Assembly (NCBI GenBank): GCA_035529405.1
Contig: DATKWV010000026.1
Location: forward strand, 1-11,769
Direction of reading: 5' to 3'
From: DATKWV01 sp035529405
Lineage (GTDB): Bacteria; Planctomycetota; Phycisphaerae; Sedimentisphaerales; Anaerobacaceae
Length of the DNA stretch: 11,769 nt
Shown: positions 6,875 through 11,769 of the stretch, piece after piece
How the letters are laid out: the number at the start of each line of letters is the position of its first letter
How positions within the stretch are numbered: position 1 is the first letter of the stretch
The notes under the pieces: model-generated
Databases searched by the model: none
Told to the model about the DNA's origin: nothing
The model's input: only the letters and a program-made list of their open reading frames with translations
Translations under genes and position numbers: made by a program

Positions 6875-8137
6875 TTAAGCGGACTCTTTTTTGGCTTCTT
6901 TTGCAGTGAATAAATCTGTTTTGCCCTCGACTATGTCACGTGTGATTACGTATTTTGAGGGCTTGGCCTGGTCGGGTAACTGGTACATAAGGTCAACCAT
7001 AAGCTTTTCGGCAAGAGAACGCAGCGCCCGTGCACCGGTATCGTGTTTTAAGGCCTGTTGCGCCAGGGCTCGCAGCCCATCGCGGGTAAATTCAAGCTCG
7101 GCATTTTCCATTTCGAAGAATTTCTGATACTGTTTTATAAGCGCGTTTTTGGGCTTGGTTAAAATATCCACCAGTGCCTCTTCGTCCAGGGCCGTCAGTG
7201 CGGTTATTACCGGCAGCCTGCCGACCATTTCGGGAATCATTCCGTACTCGATGACGTCTTCGGGTATGACCTGCTCCATGTCCCTGCTGTATTCGGCTTT
7301 TTCGGTGCCCGCAGCCGTCAGTTCGGAACCGAAGCCAATCATTTTTCTTCCGAGCCGTTTCTTGACGATGTTTTCCAGCCCCACAAATGTCCCGCCGCAT
7401 ATAAAGAGTATCTGCGTGGTATCGATTTGAATATACGATTGTTCGGGGTGCTTTCTTCCGCCCTGCGGCGGCACGTTGGCGATGGTGCCTTCGAGCATTT
7501 TCAGCAGTGCCTGCTGAACGCCCTCGCCGGAGACATCGCGCGTGATAGAAACATTCTGACCGGTTTTGCCTATCTTGTCGATTTCGTCTATGTAAACAAT
7601 CCCGCACTCGGCGGCTTCCACGTCGTAGTCCGCCGATTGAAGCAGTCTCAGCAGGAAGTTCTCGACATCCTCACCCACGTATCCGGCCTCGGTGACGGTG
7701 GTTGCGTCACATATGGCGAAAGGCACCTTGAGCATATTGGCCAGCGTGCGAGCAAGCAGCGTTTTACCCGAGCCGGTCGGGCCGATGAGAAGGACATTCG
7801 ATTTGTCTATCTCCACGTCACCGTCCGAGCTGTCGCTGTGAAAAAGCCTTTTATAGTGGTTGTGAACGGCAACCGAAAGGTATTTTTTGGCCTGTTCCTG
7901 CCCGATGACGTACTGGTCAAGGTATTCTTTTATCTGTTTTGGTTTTGGCATTTCAGCCAGGGCAGCGGCTGGTTTTTTCAATCTTTTGCGGTTTTGCAGG
8001 ATGATGTTATGGCAAAGGTCAACGCATTCGGGACATATAAATACGTCGTTGGGGCCTTCTATGAAGGTATCGGCCTGGGTAGATGACCGGCCGCAAAAAC
8101 TGCAGATTACCTTGTTTTTATTCAGTCGTTTGGTCAT
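6875..8137 (-). CDS. clpX: ATP-dependent Clp protease ATP-binding subunit ClpX
   Basis: 420 residues, the normal ClpX length. The protein is a hexameric AAA+ unfoldase that feeds substrates to ClpP. Motifs: an N-terminal C4 zinc finger with Cys12, 15, 35 and 38; Walker A GPTGSGKT at 119-126; pore loop GYVG at 152-155; Walker B VYIDEID at 181-187; RKH loop at 228-230; IGF loop at 267-269, which docks on ClpP; sensor 2 GAR at 368-370. The presence of the IGF loop implies that a ClpP partner exists elsewhere, since clpP is not in the window. The start at 8137 has AGGGG about 10 nt upstream. A good promoter lies 60-90 bp upstream, so the gene is likely transcribed on its own. Confidence 0.97.
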   Translation of the reverse strand: MTKRLNKNKVICSFCGRSSTQADTFIEGPNDVFICPECVDLCHNIILQNRKRLKKPAAALAEMPKPKQIKEYLDQYVIGQEQAKKYLSVAVHNHYKRLFHSDSSDGDVEIDKSNVLLIGPTGSGKTLLARTLANMLKVPFAICDATTVTEAGYVGEDVENFLLRLLQSADYDVEAAECGIVYIDEIDKIGKTGQNVSITRDVSGEGVQQALLKMLEGTIANVPPQGGRKHPEQSYIQIDTTQILFICGGTFVGLENIVKKRLGRKMIGFGSELTAAGTEKAEYSRDMEQVIPEDVIEYGMIPEMVGRLPVITALTALDEEALVDILTKPKNALIKQYQKFFEMENAELEFTRDGLRALAQQALKHDTGARALRSLAEKLMVDLMYQLPDQAKPSKYVITRDIVEGKTDLFTAKEAKKESA

Positions 8138-8195
8138 TTCTATTTGCCCCTGCTGTAGTCAGGTTAAATACCGTTTTTTTGCCTTTTACGTACTC

Positions 8196-8224
8196 ATTAT
8201 ACCTCAGTTCGACCTGGCAGGCAA
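8196..8224 (-). promoter_or_regulatory. Sigma70-type promoter for clpX
   Basis: On the minus strand: TTGCCT (8224-8219), a 17-bp spacer and a perfect TATAAT (8201-8196). The transcript would start near 8189, leaving a leader of about 52 nt before the clpX ATG. Confidence 0.6.
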
Positions 8225-8336
8225 GTTATTTAGCCCGGATTTCCCGGATGAAGTTATGCAAACCAAATGAAGCTCCCCGCAGCAACCTGCAGGACCGCCA
8301 AAACAACGGTCAGGTGCAGATTTTATTTAGTCTTAA

Positions 8337-8702
8337 TTATTGACTACTCCAATAACTGTGAACCTTTTTCAATTCTTTTCTCCAGCAATTAAGCTTATCT
8401 GATGTATCTCTTCCAAGTCGCTCTGCAAGTTTAAAAAAACCAGAGCCGGGCTTCGTATCGCCACCTTTATGCACAACAATAGCGGCTATCATCCCTCGAC
8501 CTTTAGCATCTTCTTCAGATGAGACTTCGTCAAGAAGTTTAAATAGCCTTGAACTACGAGCCTTTACTTCGATTGAGTGAATATTTTCAACAAGTTCCGA
8601 ATATGAAATCGTGCCTTTCATCTTGGCTCGTTCGATGAGTATTTTCTTAACCTCCCTTTTCGCAGATTCCCAATCGGAATCATCAAAACCATGTGTTGAC
8701 AT
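8337..8702 (-). CDS. Hypothetical 121-residue protein
   Basis: I cannot assign a function. The start at 8702 has AAAGGA about 8 nt upstream on the minus strand, a good ribosome site. The protein is soluble and mostly helical. A basic helix at about 11-28 is followed by TISYSELVENI, an 'RSSRLFKLL' helix, a central hydrophobic strand GMIAAIVVHKGG at 70-81 and a conserved-looking C-terminus with GSGFFKLAERLGR (87-99) and CWRKELKKVHSYW (106-118). The GF..LA..LGR...W..EL..V..YW pattern is one I have a memory of in conserved hypothetical proteins of accessory regions, but I cannot name a family. A fibronectin-like stub ends 15 bp upstream on the same strand. Confidence 0.7.
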   Translation of the reverse strand: MSTHGFDDSDWESAKREVKKILIERAKMKGTISYSELVENIHSIEVKARSSRLFKLLDEVSSEEDAKGRGMIAAIVVHKGGDTKPGSGFFKLAERLGRDTSDKLNCWRKELKKVHSYWSSQ

Positions 8703-8717
8703 TTCTTTTTCCTTTTT

Positions 8718-8822
8718 TTATGAGTTTATTTTCACAAAACCACCATCACTGGATTGCTCGGCTGACCCCTCGCCGGATTTATTTATCGCTATAACGCGAT
8801 ATTCGAGTTCTTTGCCCTTCAT
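8718..8822 (-). pseudogene. Stub of a fibronectin type III domain protein
   Basis: A 34-residue open frame, ATG at 8822 to TAA at 8718. MKGKELEYRVIAINKSGEG followed by S.EQSS matches the last third of a fibronectin type III domain (family pattern: G..Y.yRV.AvN..GeG..S). An in-frame stop lies four codons before the ATG, and no earlier strands of the domain were found on the minus strand. I read it as the 3' remnant of a longer gene that lost its 5' part, possibly when the repeat-flanked cassette upstream arrived. AGAGG lies just 3 nt from the ATG, so a translated micro-protein is possible but less likely. Confidence 0.35.
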
Positions 8823-8872
8823 CTGCCTCTGTTATGATATAAACCATATTCACCAAGCAGAAAAATTAGCTC

Positions 8873-8951
8873 ACCACGAAGTTCACGAAGTTTAAGGCAA
8901 TTGATACTATATCTCTTTCTAATCCTTCGGGTTTTTCGTGCACTTCGTGGT
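8873..8951. repeat. Long inverted repeat, possible hairpin
   Basis: Arms at 8873-8889 and 8935-8951 (ACCACGAAGTTCACGAA against its complement) match at 16 of 17 positions around a 45-nt loop. In the minus direction it lies just after the GxxExxY gene, so it could form a hairpin at the 3' end of that transcript. There is no U-tract typical of an intrinsic terminator. Confidence 0.6.
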
Positions 8952-8952
8952 T
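8935..8952 (-). repeat. 18-bp direct repeat, copy downstream of the GxxExxY gene
   Basis: The minus-strand sequence AACCACGAAGTGCACGAA is identical to 9345-9362. It ends 12 bp beyond the stop codon of the GxxExxY gene. Confidence 0.9.
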
Positions 8953-8963
8953 TAAAATAATTT

Positions 8964-9335
8964 TTAAAGAACAAAGCGCTTGATTCCGGTCTTGAGAATT
9001 TCTACATTAAAGTTGATTAAAAGCCCAACCTTCACCTCGGAAAGCTTCATATACGTAAGCAACTGTGCCTTGTGAATTCCCGTTATTTTGTCAACGCTTT
9101 TAAGTTCGACAATAAGTTCGTCATCTACAAATAAGTCGACCCGATATCCACAATCCAGTTTAATGCCTTTGTATCTCACCGGAAGCGGCCACTGGAGCCT
9201 GAAAGGAATACCGGACTGAGATAATTCATGCCCAAGGCATTGCTCATAAGTCGATTCCAGAAGGCCTGGTCCCAAAGTGCGATGCACTTCCAAAGCACAT
9301 CCAATAACCCGATTGGACAATTGATCAAATTCCAT
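8964..9335 (-). CDS. GxxExxY protein (PDDEXK_3-type nuclease-like fold)
   Basis: 123 residues from the ATG at 9335, which has AAGGA 6 nt upstream; a GTG at 9353 would add only residues encoded by the repeat (MHEGHE). The name-giving motif is GLLESTY at 24-30 (Gly24, Glu27, Tyr30). A PD-(D/E)xK-like core is visible: RVDLFVDDELIVELK with Asp67, Glu77 and Lys79, then Gln91...Tyr95 in QLLTYM. This is the arrangement of the PDDEXK_3 superfamily members called GxxExxY proteins, whose biological role is not established; nuclease activity is only inferred from the fold. The length is normal for the family. The gene is bracketed by 18-bp direct repeats, and its ribosome site lies within the repeat array. 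Confidence 0.92.
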   Translation of the reverse strand: MEFDQLSNRVIGCALEVHRTLGPGLLESTYEQCLGHELSQSGIPFRLQWPLPVRYKGIKLDCGYRVDLFVDDELIVELKSVDKITGIHKAQLLTYMKLSEVKVGLLINFNVEILKTGIKRFVL

Positions 9336-9362
9336 TTCGTGTCCTTCGTGCACTTCGTGGTT
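9336..9362 (-). repeat. 9-bp-periodic repeat array upstream of the GxxExxY gene
   Basis: On the minus strand CACGAA recurs every 9 bp (CACGAAGTG, CACGAAGGA, CACGAA) and runs straight into the ATG at 9335. Bases 9345-9362 are the second perfect copy of the 18-bp direct repeat. The middle unit supplies the AAGGA ribosome site. Confidence 0.85.
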
Positions 9363-9455
9363 AGTTAACCTTTATTGTCATAGAATATACAGCCTTAGCG
9401 GAAAAGTAAACTGATTTCGGAGTAATTAAAGGTGTCCGGTACTTTTTCTTTTTCT

Positions 9456-9575
9456 TTACTCGCTCTTTCCCCGTTGAATCGGTTCGTATTCTCTCCAGAG
9501 TTTCTCAAGCTCAGAATGAGCGCAGATCCCGCACCAATTTTGTTTTCTAAATTTGGTGCGTGGACAATCTCCGAA
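9456..9575 (-). pseudogene. ORF remnant with a Cys motif
   Basis: An open stretch of 39 residues ending in TAA at 9456, preceded directly by an in-frame TAG and lacking any start codon. It reads DCPRTKFRKQNWCGICAHSE and continues as a charged helix ending YEPIQRGKSE. The spacing C-x10-C-x2-C-x-H suggests half of a zinc-binding site. It may be the 3' remnant of a decayed gene; chance cannot be excluded. Family unknown. Confidence 0.3.
9530..9560. repeat. 8-bp inverted repeat
   Basis: CGCACCAA (9530-9537) and TTGGTGCG (9553-9560) pair perfectly round a 15-nt AT-rich loop. It lies inside the Cys-containing ORF remnant. Confidence 0.5.
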
Positions 9576-9602
9576 CTATCCCTGTTCCCCTGATATCTGC
9601 TT

Positions 9603-9661
9603 CCTGTTTACCTGTTTACCTGATAAACTTTTTTCTCTCTGTGCCCTCTGAGTGCTCTGTG
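9603..9661. repeat. Tandem CCTGTTTA units and a 9-bp-periodic CACAGAG array
   Basis: CCTGTTTA occurs twice in tandem (9603-9618), followed by CCTGATAAAC. Then, on the minus strand, three 9-bp units are seen: CACAGAGCA, CTCAGAGGG and CACAGAGAG (9661-9635). The array has the same period and the same CAC..AG design as the CACGAAGNN array next to the GxxExxY gene. Confidence 0.6.
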
Positions 9662-9684
9662 GCTAATTTTTTTGCCCTTTTTTC

Positions 9685-9713
9685 TTGACTTTTGTTTGTA
9701 ATTATGTTATAAT
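9685..9713 (+). promoter_or_regulatory. Near-consensus sigma70 promoter pointing into the gene-less stretch
   Basis: TTGACT (9685-9690), a 17-bp spacer and a perfect TATAAT (9708-9713), with TGT just before it giving an extended -10. Eleven of twelve hexamer bases match consensus. The transcript start would be near 9720, yet the next rightward gene begins some 700 bp further on. Confidence 0.6.
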
Positions 9714-9719
9714 ACCCTA

Positions 9720-9812
9720 TATTTACCAGAAGGTAAACGCCAGGCGCCAGTAGGCGCCAGCTTAAAAGACATTTCAGATTGCATCTCTGTACTTGTCTGC
9801 CACAGCGTGGCA
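9720..9812 (+). ncRNA. Candidate small RNA with three successive hairpins
   Basis: Directly after the near-consensus promoter there are three short perfect hairpins: TTTACC-AGAA-GGTAAA (9722-9737), GGCGCC-AGTA-GGCGCC (9743-9758) and TGCCAC-AGC-GTGGCA (9798-9812). No known RNA family was recognised and no U-tract terminator was found, so the 3' end is arbitrary. The hairpins may instead be repeat elements that happen to lie here. Confidence 0.25.
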
Positions 9813-9928
9813 CGGTCTTAGGGCCCAGCCGCCCCAGCCAAATATAATTATTCGTGAATGGTCAATACTCAATACCAGTGACGACGAGTTGTTTTCAATT
9901 TGGGTCATTTAGATTTTGAAATTGCCTG

Positions 9929-9958
9929 CCCTCCGTAGCCCGCAGGGCGAAGGATGGG
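9929..9958. repeat. Compact two-stem hairpin repeat
   Basis: An outer stem CCCTCC/GGATGGG (6 bp with one bulged T) encloses a GTA/GAA internal loop and an inner GCCC-GCA-GGGC stem. The CCCTCCGTAGCC...GGCGAAGGA pattern resembles dispersed hairpin repeats common in some bacterial intergenic DNA. That resemblance is from memory. Confidence 0.5.
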
Positions 9959-10031
9959 TTTAGCATTTAGGATTTAGAACTTAGGATTTCATCGTTTAGC
10001 CTGAAAAATGATCAATTACCAATTACCACCG

Positions 10032-10080
10032 ACCAGCAACGAGCCACCAGCGACGAGAGACCAGCGACCAGCGACGATTA
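10032..10080. repeat. 14-bp tandem repeat, about 3.5 units
   Basis: Units ACCAGCAACGAGCC, ACCAGCGACGAGAG, the half unit ACCAGCG and ACCAGCGACGATTA follow head to tail. Just upstream (9960-9990) there is a looser TTTAGGA-like repetition. Confidence 0.65.
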
Positions 10081-10083
10081 ATA

Positions 10084-10195
10084 TGCAAAACAAACCCAAT
10101 TTGCCGGCTCCTCGAATGAACGTAAATAAAGTATTAACAAAGCATTATGAAAATGTACGCCTCGCACCCGCCCCGAAAACAAACCCAATCAAACT
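10084..10195 (+). repeat. 'MQNKPN' intergenic repeat element
   Basis: AAAACAAACCCAAT occurs at 10087-10100 and again, identically, at 10176-10189. In frame the segment reads MQNKPNLPAPRMNVNKVLTK and then HYENVRLAP...KTNPIK. I associate such peptides, from memory, with highly repeated non-genic elements in Phycisphaerae-type planctomycete genomes. It is best treated as a repeat and not as a gene. Confidence 0.45.
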
Positions 10196-10401
10196 CGAAG
10201 CGAAGCGGAGATCCCTACGGGTGAGCTTCTTGGAATCCTCAAACCGGGGACCAATTTCACCCCATCGCCTCTACACCTGCTTCAACTTTTTGCTGTGGGA
10301 GGTCGTACGGAGAAAATTATTGTTTTTAACCGTTTATCCGGGAAATGTCAGTTTAGGATTTGTTGCCGAAAGTGGCCGCTAACGAAGATAGCTGACATAA
10401 A

Positions 10402-10430
10402 TTGACAATGAGGGATGGATTTGGTAATTT
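10402..10430 (+). promoter_or_regulatory. Possible promoter for the DUF362 gene
   Basis: A perfect -35 TTGACA (10402-10407), a 17-bp spacer and a weak -10 TAATTT (10425-10430). The transcript would begin near 10437, after the only upstream ATG (10415) and before the TAAGGAG site at 10452-10458. Confidence 0.35.
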
Positions 10431-11769
10431 ATAGCCAAAAGCACGGTTCTTTAAGGAGTTCCAAAATATCAAAGAAAACGTACATAAATCGCCGCCGTTT
10501 TCTTGCAGGTCTGGGCGGTTCAGCAGCGGCTTTTGCCTTGCCGGGTGTTTGGCCCAAATGCCTTCTTGCGGCTGTGCCCAGACAGAACAATATCATAACG
10601 CCGAGGGCAAGAGTCGGCATCGCCCGTAGTGAAGCGGGCAAATGTGAGGACCTGGCATTCACCGACATAATGAGCGTGGTCGAGCAGGCGGTTAATCTTG
10701 CCGGCGGCCTCGAAGGCATCGTCAGGGATAAACAGGTCGTGGTGCTCAAACCCAACCTGATGTGTCTTTATGTAAATTCCACAGGCCAGAAACTGGCCCC
10801 CGATGTCAATGGTGTTACCACAGACTGGCGGGTTACAAGGGCCGTGGCGCAGATTGTCAGAAAGCTCAATCCCCACGGCAAAATTTATGTAATGGAAAGC
10901 TCCGCCTTTCAGCAAACCAGAACCACAATGGTCGCGCTGAACTATACACCGGATAAAATACCGGAAGTTGACGGTTTTTTCTGTCTGGAAGAAAGCGGCA
11001 GTTACGAGCAATGGGATTCTCCCCAACTTACAACCGTTACACTGCCCAAGGGCGTGGGACTTTACCCCGATTATATGAAGCCGAACAAGTCGCCGCAGTT
11101 TTACTTCAACAAGGATTACTACAACGCCGATGTGATTATCAGCATTCCTGTTTTGAAAAACCATCATTATACAGGGCTTACCGGGGCAATCAAAAACGTG
11201 GCCATAGGCGCAAGCCCTCCCAATATATACGGCTCGAAATCGCAGTTGACCGTAACACAGGCCACGCCCCAGTATATCGTGGACAAGTGGGGGCCTTTGA
11301 TTAACCTTATGAGAGTGAAAAAAATCGACCATCGGCCTTATTATCTGGGCAGCTGGATACATGATTATTATCTTTGCAGGCCGGTTGACTTTGTAGTCAC
11401 CGACGGGCTTCAGGGCTCGCAGAACGGGCCCGATATTCCCCATACGACCAAACAAAAATGCCTCGAAGACAACCAGATGAATATGAGGCTGATTCTGGCC
11501 GGTAGAGACGCTGTTGCGGTCGATACCGTACACTCGCTGACAATCGGTTTTGACCCCGACAAAGTCAACCATCTTGTTAATCTAAGCACCGCAGGCTGTA
11601 TGAATCCTGCCTTTATAAGAGTGGAAGGCAGCGCCGTACACAGTGTAAGGAAGTTCTTTGCCATGGAGTGGGAAAGAGGCGGCGCGGCAAAGCACAACTG
11701 TTCCAAAAACCCTGACCTTAAAATAAAAGCTGCCGTTAAGAACGGCGATAAACTTTATTTAAGGCTGGC
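10415..11769 (+). CDS. Tat-exported DUF362 domain protein (3' end outside window)
   Basis: The frame is open to the window edge. Coordinates give the 5'-most ATG (10415), but the likely start is disputed. A TTG at 10421 has GAGGG 6 nt upstream, and an ATA at 10466 has a perfect TAAGGAG 7 nt upstream. Counting from 10466, a twin-arginine signal is plain: NRRRFLAGLGGSAAAFALPG at 8-27. The DUF362 domain then shows VVVLKPNLM (91-99), TTDWRVTRAVAQIV, IISIPVLKNHHYTGLTGAIKN (about 224-244), VTDGLQGSQNGPD (311-323) and LILAGRDAVAVDTV (343-356). The family's function is not settled; some members carry ferredoxin-type domains, none visible here. A long antisense frame exists but is a shadow. Confidence 0.88.
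   Translation, partial: MDLVIYSQKHGSLRSSKISKKTYINRRRFLAGLGGSAAAFALPGVWPKCLLAAVPRQNNIITPRARVGIARSEAGKCEDLAFTDIMSVVEQAVNLAGGLEGIVRDKQVVVLKPNLMCLYVNSTGQKLAPDVNGVTTDWRVTRAVAQIVRKLNPHGKIYVMESSAFQQTRTTMVALNYTPDKIPEVDGFFCLEESGSYEQWDSPQLTTVTLPKGVGLYPDYMKPNKSPQFYFNKDYYNADVIISIPVLKNHHYTGLTGAIKNVAIGASPPNIYGSKSQLTVTQATPQYIVDKWGPLINLMRVKKIDHRPYYLGSWIHDYYLCRPVDFVVTDGLQGSQNGPDIPHTTKQKCLEDNQMNMRLILAGRDAVAVDTVHSLTIGFDPDKVNHLVNLSTAGCMNPAFIRVEGSAVHSVRKFFAMEWERGGAAKHNCSKNPDLKIKAAVKNGDKLYLRL

Larger units (their letters stand above)
9363..10414. other. Repeat-rich stretch without a convincing gene
   Basis: About 1 kb between the GxxExxY cassette and the DUF362 gene. It holds a short Cys-containing ORF remnant, tandem and 9-bp-periodic repeats, several hairpins, a near-consensus rightward promoter, and an 'MQNKPN' repeat element. 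The open frames here (for example 10008-10382 on the plus strand) translate repeats and low-complexity sequence and are not credible genes. Base composition is visibly more AT-rich than in the flanking genes. Confidence 0.7.

Noticed and set aside
8285..8315. Hairpin ACCT/GACCG...CGGTC/AGGT between clpX and the 121-residue gene
   Set aside because: The stem is interrupted by a 4-nt bulge, and the T-rich tract lies on the wrong side to terminate the minus-strand gene.
8871..9362. CRISPR array
   Set aside because: Only three copies of the repeat in mixed orientation, with unequal spacing and a gene between them.
10008..10382. Plus-strand open frame of 124 codons
   Set aside because: Its translation is made of the 14-bp tandem repeat and the 'MQNKPN' element; it has no ribosome site and no domain.
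10520..11572. Minus-strand open frame of 350 codons
   Set aside because: Antisense to the DUF362 gene, which has clear Tat and domain motifs on the plus strand; composition is typical of a shadow frame.

Overview
The window is most likely a piece of chromosome from a planctomycete, probably Phycisphaerae/Sedimentisphaerales-like. This is an inference. It rests on a Tat-signal DUF362 protein, a LysM plus L,D-transpeptidase protein, an ExbB with an extra N-terminal signal-like segment, and intergenic repeats that translate as 'MQNKPN...' and that I associate from memory with this group. No rRNA, tRNA or CRISPR array was seen.

Left part (1-6846): the 3' end of a polyprenyl diphosphate synthase gene (1-338) faces a minus-strand gene for a small polytopic membrane protein of unknown function (403-1053). 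Rightward of these lies rarA (AAA+ replication/recombination ATPase), which sits behind a strong promoter placed so that the mRNA may be leaderless. It is followed after about 15 bp by a 5-formyltetrahydrofolate cyclo-ligase gene. Next comes an envelope block: a membrane-anchored LysM/YkuD L,D-transpeptidase with its own extended -10 promoter, a VWA-domain protein, ExbB and ExbD. The VWA protein is built like TonB/TolA at its N-terminus (one TM helix with a T-x3-H motif, then a Pro-rich linker) but ends in a MIDAS-type VWA domain. It lies directly upstream of the proton-channel pair that would energise a TonB-like protein. This is the best candidate here for an unusual system.

Middle (6875-8702, minus strand): clpX with a good sigma70-type promoter, preceded by a small conserved-looking hypothetical gene and a stub that reads as the tail of a fibronectin type III domain.

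Accessory segment (about 8700-10414): AT-richer and repeat-laden. It holds a GxxExxY (PDDEXK_3-type) gene bracketed by perfect 18-bp direct repeats, with a further inverted copy of the repeat. A short Cys-containing ORF remnant, 9-bp-periodic repeats, several hairpins and a 14-bp tandem repeat follow. A near-consensus promoter points into a stretch of more than 700 bp with no convincing gene.

Right end (10415-11769+): a Tat-exported DUF362 protein, truncated by the window. Its best Shine-Dalgarno points at an ATA codon rather than a standard start.
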